Shown here in pieces: positions 13,085 through 22,518 of a stretch of DNA of 64,000 nucleotides. The translations under genes were made by a program, and so were the position numbers. This DNA comes from Mimachlamys varia (lineage: Eukaryota > Mollusca > Bivalvia > Pectinida > Pectinidae), in contig OX392527.1 in NCBI GenBank assembly GCA_947623455.1, positions 52,434,401 to 52,498,400 of the forward strand, read 5' to 3'. The first letter of the stretch is position 1. Each line of letters opens with the position of its first letter. The notes under the pieces are model-generated. The model was not told the DNA's origin and made no database searches. It worked only from the letters and a program-made list of their open reading frames with translations.

Positions 13085-13790
13085 ACTCGGCCACAGAAAA
13101 AAAACTAATAGGTCGATTATTGACAGCAAGTCTTTTAAGTCGATCTTAATTCTGTTTAATAATGTTTTTAAACTAGCATTTAAGGCCAACAACTTTTCCC
13201 TGTGAATTCTTTTTTTCCTCTCATATGTATCTTTTTCTAAGCCCGAAAATACTAAAGCAGTTGTAGCCATTCTTTCCACTACAGGCACTCCTGGCCCAGT
13301 ACAGATGGAATCAAATATTTTCACTAATATCCAAACATCTCCTGTGGTAGACATACCCAGAAATATGCAGTCAACTAGATAATGGTCTACTGAATCTATA
13401 CCGGACCTCAGTTTGTGGTTGACTTACCCCGAAATATGCAGGCACCTAGATAATGGTATACTGAATGTATTCCGGACCTTTGTTTGTGGTAGACTTACCC
13501 CGAAATATGCAGTCATCTAGATAATGGTGTACTGAATGTATACCGGACCTCTGTTTGTGGCTGACTTACCCCGAAATATGCAGTCATCTAGATAATGGTG
13601 TACTGAATCAATACCGAACCTCTGTCTGACTGCCCATTCCAAATGTAAAGGAATGCTATCATTCGCTTATATTTCAATGCACCAAAAATAAGTAGGTTAA
13701 CAGTACTAGTGAGAAAAAGGCACAATTCAAGGTAGACTTTCCAAGAAATGCATTCACTATTGATTGGTATTTTCCATGCCGACATTGTTA
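13085..13790 (-). pseudogene. DIRS-like reverse transcriptase relic with tandemly copied YLDD segment
   Basis: Read on the - strand, degenerate GALKYKRMIAFLY is followed by RFGIDSVHHYLDDCIFRGK, then SVDHYLVDCIFLGMSTTGDV, FDSICTGPGVPVVE, ALVFSGLEKDTYE, REKLLALNASLKTLL and KIDLKDLLSIIDLLVFF. The order (YLDD box, F..IC...GVP, ..FLG.E.DT, ..KL..L...L, LK.L.SIIGLL.F) fits the RT of DIRS-type tyrosine-recombinase retrotransposons. The stretch with the YLDD box is repeated in a 71-bp tandem array, which breaks the frame. The innermost copy has YLVD in place of YLDD. No recombinase part was found nearby. It is inactive. Confidence 0.65.
13343..13625. repeat. 71-bp tandem repeat, about 4 units
   Basis: Units share CCCCGAAATATGCAGTCATC, AGATAATGGTGTACTGAAT and ATACCGGACCTCTGTTTGTG at a 71-bp spacing (starts near 13355, 13426, 13497, 13568). 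The array overlaps the coding segment for the YLDD box of the DIRS-like relic. Since 71 is not a multiple of three, the duplications destroyed the frame. Confidence 0.9.
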
Positions 13791-14094
13791 AAGATGCAAT
13801 TTAGTGAGTCCGCGTTTTTTGAAATGAATAAGAATGAAACATACCTTTATCTAAACAAAGGGATCCGTACTTGATACTTCGATATCGTGTAGCCGATGTC
13901 CGATGTGGTCAGTTTAATTATTGGGAAAGCCCGCGCCAAATATAGCGATATCAAAATATAGCACAAAATAACCGCGGCACCTGGCGCGACCATATGTATG
14001 TGTGTTGTAAACAATTGGACGCGAGGGCACGAGTAGTTTGATTTCACACATACTTCTCTCAAGGTATGTTAGATTTAAGAAATATGTTGTCAAC

Positions 14095-14440
14095 AGTTAT
14101 GATATATATGATTATTATTAGATTCCACGAGAAATTATGTTGGGATACTTAAACTAACCAAAAGCAAATATTATTGAAAGCTCGCACACACAGGGGCCCT
14201 TTGAAGGGAAATTTGTTAACTTGAACACATGCATGCTCCGTGGGGTCAGAGTGCTCAGAGATTTTGTAAACATATGTCTCATTTGTAAGGATTTCCCTAT
14301 TATTAATTGAAAAAACGCATGGAAAACATCAATGTTTGTAAAAATATCAGGATTACCGAACTACAATTTTATAAAATATTTGGTGATAATATGAGAACAA
14401 AAACGTAAGTAAACTTCGCTGAATTGTCCCTTTAATGCTC
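14095..14440 (-). mobile_element. Dispersed repeat, inverse copy of 54.04-54.55 kb
   Basis: The inverse of this stretch shares with 54.1 kb: ATATCACCAAATATTTTATA, CATATGTTTACAAA followed by ATCTCTGAGCA, and GCGAGCTTTCAATAATAT, in order. The copy here lacks about 200 bases present in the other. Confidence 0.6.
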
Positions 14441-14533
14441 GCCGCAGTATTCTACATGTATATCGTTGTTTTGTCTACATAGACTTGTCATAGAAATGAA
14501 TGCCACATATGATTAGGAAATACTTACTCTTAC

Positions 14534-14736
14534 GAAACGTCTGGTTTCGTTTCATGTTGGTAAGTGGGTTCCCTAACATCTCTCCTAATGTACGGACTCC
14601 TTTCTGTGTCTAATTTGTCTAATTGTAAGTACAGATCGCCATCCTGGTGGAGGGGGGTAAACAATTTTGTTTTAAATACTGCACCCAATGATTTAGGTTT
14701 TTGTTTCTTCTTTCTAGACAAACATGCTAGAACCAT
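14534..14736 (-). CDS. Candidate terminal exon, hydrophilic tail
   Basis: The - strand frame reads KKKQKPKSLGAVFKTKLFTP and later DGDLYLQLDKLDTERSPYI, ending KPDVS and a stop. Acceptor-like sites TGTTTGTCTAG and CCTCCACCAG lie inside it. The basic start and tyrosine-containing, charged sequence would suit a receptor cytoplasmic tail, but no transmembrane exon was found upstream on the - strand. The + strand is also open over the same stretch (14564-14755), which lowers confidence. Confidence 0.28.
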
Positions 14737-14827
14737 GTTGGAATTCGGCTTTTAACCAAAAAAAACTTGGAAGTATCCAAGTCATGACTTTTATCGGTGG
14801 GTCGAAATGAGCGAAATTCATCGTAGT

Positions 14828-14888
14828 TTATTTATACGCTAATGAAAAAAATATATATTTATAGGCTAATGAAAAAAATATATATTCT
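14828..14888. repeat. Small AT-rich tandem duplication
   Basis: GCTAATGAAAAAAATATATA occurs twice, about 30 bases apart. Confidence 0.8.
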
Positions 14889-15649
14889 TTTTTATCGAGT
14901 TCTTAGGGAAAATCTGGGTAGAAACATCACAACCTCCTAATCCATTTCTATGTCAGCAATATCAAAATAAGAGGTGAGATGACAAATCTTATACATGCCC
15001 CGAGTCACACAGTGTTCCCTACACTTGTCTGTAGGTGACTATAGCTATGTATAGATGCGCTCGTGCGTGACTGGCATGTAAAGTACATACACAGAAAGCC
15101 TTGTCAGGTCACCCTCAATTCGGACTTTGTAGATATTGAAATTGATTTTGATTATGTGATCACAAAAACTCGATAAATACGTGAAACCACAACACTGAAA
15201 AAGTTTTGTTGAAGGTTTTTTTTTCAGTTGCGAATACATTAATTACGATGAATTTCACTAATTTCGGCCCTCAAAACAAAAGTCTCGCTCTGGTTGTGTT
15301 TTGTTTATTAAAAGTCGATGTCCAAAACGGTTGTTTCATGTTTTGCTAGAAATAAGGAAACAATGAAAGCATCCAGTAAATTACTTGTTGACAAAAAGTT
15401 TCACACCTCCCTTAATATGTTTATTTGTATTGAATTATTTTTGGTATTGTCGATGTGTTTTTCTCATACTCCTCAACGACATGTAAGGATAAAGATCCAG
15501 AAGTGAAAAAAATATGCATCGCTTTACCATAAATTAAACTGAAGGCAAACAATCGTATACGTGATAGTATAGTGCAACATATGCAGTTATTGAAAATAAT
15601 TTATTCAGTGATAATCATTTCGAATTCTTCCAGGAAGATCAAGTACACT

Positions 15650-16745
15650 CCAAATGCTAATTGTCTGTTGGATACTGGAGGAGAAATTGATGTTGTTTAC
15701 ATGGATTGTATGAAGGCTTTTGATATGGTACCCCATCGCCGTCTGATACACAAACTTTATAATTATGGCATCAAAAAGTAGTGATAAACGGATCTTCGTC
15801 AAAATTACAGAATGTACTTAGCGGAATTACTCAGGGTAGTGTATTGGGACCAATGTGGTTTGTTTGTTATATTTATGATATGCCAGATAACACATTGTCG
15901 TCATGTCCTCTATTCGCCGATAATACCAAAGTACCGTAAGATTATAAATAACGAGGATAGGGAAATTATACAGGCAGATTTATATAATCTTCAAAAGTGG
16001 TGTGATGATTGGCTTTTAAAATCCCATCAAAATAAATAAAAGGTACTGTAAGTTAAGGGATCACCAAACAATAACCGATGGTATGGTCTCGTGAGTCAAA
16101 ATGGAAAAGTCGTACTGGAAAATGTCGTCAGTGAAAAAGGATCTTGGTGTAATGGTGGATGCCAATCTGGATTTTTGAACCTACATCCAAAACTTAATTA
16201 ATAAAGCAAATTCAATCATTGGAGTCATCAGAAGATCTTTTACCTATTTGATGAGATAATATTTAGACAGCTTTTTAAAGCACTGATTAGACCACACCTG
16301 GAATATGCAGTCAGTGCATGGAGTCCGTACAAACTCAGAAACATTCAAATGATAGAAAATGTACAAAGGAGGGCTACTAAGCTCCTTCCAGGATTTAAAG
16401 AACTTTCATATGGAAAACGATTGAAAAAGATGAAACTTCCAACACTCAAACACCGCCGGACTAGGGGAGATTTGATAAACGTTTTTTTTTTTAAATTGTG
16501 AACAAAAAAAAATAGATGAGAGACTTACATCTAGCATATCTATCTTAGATAAATACGAAAGAACTCGAGTTTATAAACTTAAGTTGTACAAACAACGATG
16601 CAATGCCGAACTAAGAAAATACTCATTCAGTTTTAGGGTAGTAGATGCCACGAACAAGCGACACTAATGTACCATAATGTCGTAAATGCGGAAACTACTA
16701 GATATTTTGAGATATTGCTAGATAAGGACAATAACTATAATGATA
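15650..16745 (+). pseudogene. Decayed LINE reverse transcriptase (3' part)
   Basis: Across three frames the + strand reads DTGGEIDVVYMDCMKAFDMV, PHRRLIHKLYNYGIKK, then INGSSSKLQNVLSGITQGSV, LGPMWFVCYI, CPLFADNTKVYRK, IIQADLYNLQKWCDDWLL, EKDLGVMVDANLDF, FKALIRPHLEYAVSAWSPY and IENVQRRATKLLPGF. These are standard motifs of non-LTR retrotransposon RT and its C-terminal region (CR1/Jockey-like group). The catalytic FADD has become FADN. A segment of about 20 residues between YGIKK and INGSSS is deleted, and several frameshifts and an inserted T-run follow. Confidence 0.85.
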
Positions 16746-17894
16746 ACTGATCAATTATTTTAATGAGTACCGGATATATATATATCATGTATAACTATGC
16801 CAGTTACATTATATTTTATATAATTTATATTGTGTGATATGGACTTAGAGGCGTTCAGCCTGAGTTCATTATTTTCCATAAAATCCAGGAAATTACAATA
16901 CGGCTTAGAGTTGTCCTTCCCTTTCACCAGATGATTTTCATTCACTTGATCCACCATCTGTGATATACATAATGCCAAATCTCAAATATAAGAAAAAAAC
17001 TGTTTGCATGCTAGTATCTCTGAATATAGCATTAAGAATCTGCTCTTGTGAGGTTTCAATCGCGTTCAAATCTGGTTTTGTCTCACGTAAGTTTTTGTTA
17101 TAACGTTTTATCAATTTTGATAGCTAATAAGCATTTGAAAAATATGGCAAAAATGCGATGTCTGTTGTTTGTAGATCTTTTTTTCAAAAGAATTTTAAAA
17201 TATGACCAACTTGTCGGCCATTTTGAAAATTAGTTTCTCTGTGCATTTCTTGCACTTCACGGACGACCACAACTTTTATGCTTTGTTGATCTTTTAAAAT
17301 CCTCAGTGTGTCACCATTCTTCATTATAGTATGATCATTTTTGTTGTACAACTTCTTTATGTTCATTTTAAAGCAAATATTATGTAACCAGTATATTTTG
17401 TTACATTTTGAGTATAATATCTTTGGATATTTAGTGTAATGGAATGAATTTTGATTTTTGACTCCAGACTAGTAAAAAAACACATTTGATATAAATATAT
17501 CAAATATCTCGAACATTTTTATTTTTCGTGCAAGTATCACCAACAAAAGAAATGATATTTTGTTTACTTTAAAGCATCTCAAATATAAAATAACTAATAT
17601 GGTTTACCTCATGTCAATAATCCATTAATGAGTTGTGTTGGTTTTGCCAGTCATCTTGGTAAAACAAATGTAGCACTTCCACACCAATGTGATTTTGTTC
17701 AAAACAGCTAATCCTAGAAAACGTTCAAAGAGAGACAATTCCATGATACCAACTTCCTAATTGTGTGCGGTATTTGCCCGGCTGCCATATTCTTCGTTGA
17801 TCTGTCCTTAGGTCCTTTCTTTAGATCGGCTTCTGTAGAAATATTTGTCCATGTTAAATAAAGATGGTAATGTTAGAACAGTTAATGTACATTT
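16746..17894. other. Non-coding, nothing recognised
   Basis: AT-rich sequence with many poly-T runs. No repeat partner or exon was identified. Confidence 0.5.
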
Positions 17895-18130
17895 TTACTT
17901 TGACATAGTTAATCCCATTAAGTATCATAGCCTGTTGATGGAATGTTAAGGCTGACCTGACACTGATCTGATACTATTTCTTTTGAAGAGTGATGATCAG
18001 GAGTTAAAAGTAAATACACTTGTACGAGATAATTATGCAAGCGATGTTACATATACAATATAACTTGTTTGAACACATCACAAATATAAATGAAAACATT
18101 CAACTTCAAAAGAAATTAGACAAAACAATA
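17895..18130 (+). repeat. Dispersed repeat pair, copy 2 (partner 11041-11330)
   Basis: CTTTGACATAGTTAATCCCA, GGAGTTAAAAGTAAATACAC and GTTTGAACACATCACAAATA follow the order of the 11-kb copy. Confidence 0.55.
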
Positions 18131-18264
18131 CATTAGAAACTATCTAAAAGGCCCATTGGTGAAAATTCGTTGAAAATAATCATGTCATCAATTCCCTTTA
18201 GGGCTTGGAAAACAGCCAAGGTAATGCCACGACCAACTACCAATGCAAGTTTGCCATGCGATTG

Positions 18265-18490
18265 TATGTTTTGCGTGCGTGTGTATAACGGAGGCCGGTG
18301 TATCTTCCTGTAAGCCTGTTTGCAACAGTGCAGGACTGTTACCGACTCTATAGTGTGACCACACTGAAATATGCCAAATAAACTGCCGAAGGCAAGGACA
18401 TAATACTCCCACCACGTCACATAATACTGCCAACGGGTGAGCCAGTCTCTCCTCTCCCATAATGCTAAGCGTCAAGCAGGAAATAATTAG
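18265..18490 (-). mobile_element. Second SINE type, partial copy
   Basis: Contains AACTGCCGAAGGCAAGGACA, TAATACTGCCAACGGGTGAG and CATAATGCTAAGCGTCAAGC, parallel to the body of the 54.9-kb copy, without tail or head. Open frames on the - strand here are parts of this element. Confidence 0.55.
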
Positions 18491-18599
18491 CATCTCCAAT
18501 ATTTGATGGTCTAAAATAAAAGAAGTATAAGTAAAGACCATTACCGAAAGAATGAAACCCGAACTTAATAAAAACAAATCTTTAAAAATGAAAATATTC

Positions 18600-18790
18600 C
18601 CGGCATTAAAATTTTCGCTTATTCGTCAGCTTTTATTCGCTTACATTCAATTTTCGCGAATAAACACACACACGAATGTATTCAAAACTCCATAGTGTCT
18701 TATATGATCATAGACACACATGATTTACGGAGAGAAAATCTCCAAACCGCGAAAAAGCGGTTAACCGAATTTCAACTGAAAATTGCAATG
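18600..18790 (+). repeat. Dispersed repeat (partner 12570-12760)
   Basis: Second member of the pair, with CATTCAATTTTCGCGAATAA and ACACACATGATTTACGG. No coding content. Confidence 0.4.
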
Positions 18791-19724
18791 ATGAATTGGC
18801 AAACTCACTTAATTGTAGCTGTAAGCTGTTGAAAGGAATACACATAAACTATAATTAGCCCAATCAATTTTAGAGAAATGCCATAAGCACGAAAATCGCT
18901 AAAATAAAATCATCCATTTCCGAATATATTCCTTTTGTACAGTATCTATTGGGTCTTTTCGTAAACAACAGTAATCTCTAACATTGATACCGTCAGTATC
19001 ATTGTGACCTACATAGTATCCCAATGAAACGTCGTTTTAAAACGTTTCCCGAATATGAATGATGCAGCTGTTTACGTAATGATCAATTTTTCACTGTTCT
19101 CACTTCTCCAGCTACATTACGTTCAACGCCTCAATAAAGAAGTTTTTTAAAGTTGTTAGAATTTTTTTATTTTGTTCACCGGAAAAAGATTTTGTAGAAT
19201 TATTATATGTAAACAAAATGTACATATCTGTCTAAGGTCGGTCAGGAAAATATTTAGTATCCCGGTTAATATCAAATTATAACTGCAATGCTTTGGCATT
19301 GGGGTTGGGGGTTAGGGGATTTCTATTCAATTAAATCTGAATTTCTTATTACAAAACTGTACTTTGTGTTTACAGCTAAAATTGCAGAATGTCAATCCTA
19401 GATCTGTTTTTACAATCAATGAAATATGAATTTATGCAATAAAATTAACAATAACTAGATGTACAGTAAAATATCTTTATTGATACTGAGATAAATCTAA
19501 ATAAACGCTTGAAAATAGGTGCATTTGCTTTTCCGTTTAAAAAGTCTCATTTACAGCCATGATTTGATAAGATATTGAAGTTAAACATCAGTTTGCTAGT
19601 TTGCTCTGCTGTAAAAATATCATAAGGAAAGTGATAGACTCATTATCTTTTCACCAATATATTTTTGGATTAACAGAATGCATAACATATATGCACCTAC
19701 CAACAAAAATTTCAGCATAAAAAA
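18791..19724. other. Non-coding, nothing recognised
   Basis: AT-rich. A GGGGTTGGGGGTTAGGGGAT patch near 19300 is the only compositional break. Confidence 0.5.
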
Positions 19725-20298
19725 AAATCAGAGAATACCAAAGCGTCAACAAAACCATAATCCGAACTCAAAATCGATTAAACTAGAGGCAAAATGGGAA
19801 CAAATGAAAGATTTACATGGAGACTTTCGTAAAAACACGAGAGAATAAGACCAGGTTTCCGGAGGAATAAGCATCTTCTGTTTTATCGACGACACTCACC
19901 ATGCAAATCCTGGTCACATCCATGTAAGGATCAATCCTCAAAATAAGAACCGAGTTATCATTGTCAATCACCACAAGTAAGCACACTAATAAGCAAACTC
20001 AAAAACGTCCATCTTCATATCACACAAAGATACAGAATATTTCTCGATGAGATCAAGATGGCGACCATAAAACTTGCCAATAGTCTTCATCAAGCTGCAT
20101 CTCTCGAATTCATGTGCCGTAAGTTTGTTTGTCAGCAGTTGACATTTATCACGAAAATCTCGATATTCAGAGCAAGCCCTAGAATAACGAATTAACTGCG
20201 ACATGCAAACACCATAGGATGGAGAAGCAGGGATGTTACTATCAAGAAAGAAAAAGGTCACGATCGGAAAATCGAAATAGTCACGTTTATTATAAAGC
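19725..20298 (-). mobile_element. 3' fragment of RT-type retroelement, copy D
   Basis: One of the best-preserved C-terminal frames. The - strand reads LYNKRDYFDFPIVTFFFLDS, then NIPASPSYGVCMSQLIRYSR, then KFYGRHLDLIEKY, with the shared 3' UTR to about 19725. The element is cut at about 20298, so no catalytic RT motifs remain. Confidence 0.72.
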
Positions 20299-21029
20299 TA
20301 TATTAACATTTGCGCTGCAGTGTCACTATTTAAACCCAGCAACTTCCGTTTCGGTTCATAGGACTATAACTTGAAAAGAGTATGAATACGAACGTGAGAT
20401 GAAGGTTAAAAACAATGCATATTACGCCGAACTCTCGTTCGGATGAGAATTTTTTATATAGACAACTTCTTGAATCGTTTAAAAGATAAAATCGAATAAA
20501 TTTGTATAAACATCGAAAAAGAATGCGTCGTCAACACAAATATAAGCTTTTTATCAACCATTTTCTGCCATGAAGAGGGCCCCTCTCCCTGATTCTCGAA
20601 ATGTGCAGAAGGCCTATTGTCCAAAAAAATGTCAGCATTATTGCCAATCTGACACCACATACATTTTCTAGAAAGACGATTCGTATCCCTACTATCAGTG
20701 TAAAGTCGACCAAATATAGCATGCATATTTTCGGGTTCTTATGCATCGCATTATCATATATAAGCCCCATCACAGGTAACAAACAACACGACGCTGACAA
20801 CTTTTTCCATGGCGGACCACGTCAATTTACTCATTTTTCAAATTCAGCGGACATGCCTCCGCAGTATAACGTCATAAATACGCGATGTCATTTTATAATG
20901 ACGACAATAATTGTGTGTTATTTTAATTCACCCTTAAACACAAACAGTGCAAAAGACAGAAAAAGTTTCAACATTTTCATAAAAGAATCCTTGTACGGTA
21001 GCTGTTTTCCACGGACTATGTTTTTAAGT
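20299..21029. other. Open frames without support
   Basis: A 197-codon + frame (20601-21194) overlaps two - strand frames of about 90 codons. None shows a motif, and the 3' end of the + frame is a dispersed repeat. A slightly higher GC content explains the lack of stops. Confidence 0.4.
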
Positions 21030-21262
21030 CCACGTTCCAGGACGAAGCACGTGAAGCATTTCCGTCTCTCGAAAACGAGCACGCGCTACGGGCTGTTCTG
21101 CCAATTCAACATACAAGAGTTTCTTGGAGCTACAATTTGTATTATTTTATGGTCGAAATTCTTTTTTCGGGTATGGTTAAAAGTGGAAATGTAAATATAA
21201 GCATTACACCGCATTCTGTTTCGAGTTATAGGCGATATAAACGCCCACTGCATTAATGGAAA
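21030..21262 (+). mobile_element. Dispersed repeat pair, copy 1
   Basis: Shares with the inverse of 37140-37385: GAAGCACGTGAAGCATTTCC (near-identical there), GAGCACGCGCTA and TTTCGAGTTATAGGCGATAT, in the same order over about 240 bases. It overlaps the end of a 197-codon open frame (20601-21194), which is therefore not treated as a gene. Confidence 0.6.
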
Positions 21263-21894
21263 ATAGCATGAACCGCTAGCAATTTAATGCTTAAAGATAA
21301 TGCTATATAATTTCGACCAATCAGGGTGCGAGTTCGATTGCCCGCCATTACCTCCGACAACTTATCGGACATTGACACGAGGGTAAATACGAATGGCAGT
21401 GCAACAATGGTTACGTTTTGCTCCTGTGGAATCTGTAACAGCGGCAGCGTATATACAGAGAGACTGGACAACTGTGTGACATTTTTTCCTGTTTGCTAAA
21501 CCCAAAATCAATCTAGAAAAACGTCTGAGATGACTTATGAAGGTTTGATAACGGCCCCATACGCAGCTTTAAACAAAAAAGAAAAATAAATAAATAAAAC
21601 ATATCATGGTTTTTATCCTAAATACGATATAAATGTGACAGATTAAAATTGTACACAGGATTAATTAATATACATTTCTAGCTTCGAGCTAGAGGGAACC
21701 TCTCTCGTCTGGCGAGGAACCTATGGATCGAGGGTGCGATCCCTGTGGATGCACGCTACGTACATTACAAATCGTATTCATGGTCCTCGTTACAGACAGT
21801 TGGAACATGGCTTGTGTTGTACGAGCACCAACACATTTAAAAAGCGGAGAGCAAATAGTTGTATATTAACTAAGATAAAGGGTTGTTCATTTTC

Positions 21895-21975
21895 CTTCTA
21901 ACTCATGATCAGCGGTAAAGCATAGAGCTGTCCAAGAACCAAAGGTTGCGGGTTCGAGCCTAGGCAACGGCTCAA
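21895..21975 (+). mobile_element. tRNA-like sequence, probable SINE head
   Basis: TGATCAGCGGTAAAGCATAG resembles an A box and GGTTGCGGGTTCGAGCCTAG contains a B box (GGTTCGAGCC). The acceptor stem does not pair convincingly, so I do not call a functional tRNA. A weaker tRNA-like stretch (GGGTGCGATCCCTG) lies at about 21730. Confidence 0.35.
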
Positions 21976-22400
21976 TCTTCATGCTTTTCTTCGTCCTATG
22001 ATACTATATTATGTATTTCACACACGTCTAACGAAAAAAACAGCAACTTCGTTTAAGCACAATATCCATGGATAGTAAATGCTTTTCAAATGGCGTCTAC
22101 AATTGACGCTTTAAGTCAGAGAACGGTTGATATTTTATGCAAAATCACTACCAAAAGAAATATTCGTGAAAATCGCTTTAATTTTTACAAGATATATGTG
22201 TGTGTGCGTATATGATACCTAAGTGACAATAATCAAAACTTTAAGTGAACGGGATAATTCTGAACGACAGAATTATTAAATGACTTAAAATAATTAAGTC
22301 ATTTCATAACCAAGAGTTTGTGTAAAACAGCTTTGCTGGATTACATTCCCTCCGGATAGCCACGTATGAGTGAAAAAAAAAAAAAAACGACGTGTTACAT

Positions 22401-22472
22401 TGTGATTGGCCTGGCAATCGGGTGAGAGTCTATATATTCGTCAGTCAAAGTCGCTGCTGTGGTTTCTGATAC
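22401..22472 (+). promoter_or_regulatory. Putative core promoter of the secreted cysteine-rich gene
   Basis: An inverted CCAAT box (GATTGG, 22404-22409) and a TATA-like TATATAT (22431-22437) lie in the expected order. A start site about 30 bp after the TATA would fall near 22460-22470, leaving a 5' UTR of roughly 35-45 bases before the ATG at 22504. No transcript data support it; it rests on spacing alone. Confidence 0.5.
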
Positions 22473-22503
22473 AGCAACGCCGAGAACTTCATAAATTTCC
22501 AGA

Positions 22504-22518
22504 ATGACTCGCCTCCAG
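22504..22518 (+). CDS. Exon 1 (coding part), signal peptide start
   Basis: The 15 coding bases give MTRLQ and end exactly at the donor CCAG/GTACGTAG, phase 0. The exon is too short to be found as an open frame. It is supported by the promoter motifs just upstream, the strong donor, and the fact that it supplies the only start for the hydrophobic signal sequence opening exon 2. A different first exon within the 3.4-kb intron 1 cannot be excluded. Confidence 0.75.

Noticed and set aside
20601..21194. 197-codon + frame
   Set aside because: Its last part is a dispersed repeat shared inverted with 37.1-37.4 kb, - strand frames overlap it, and no motif or splice signal supports it.
22441..22446. 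TCAGTC as the initiator of the cysteine-rich gene
   Set aside because: It lies only about 10 bases after the TATA-like box, too close for a start site.
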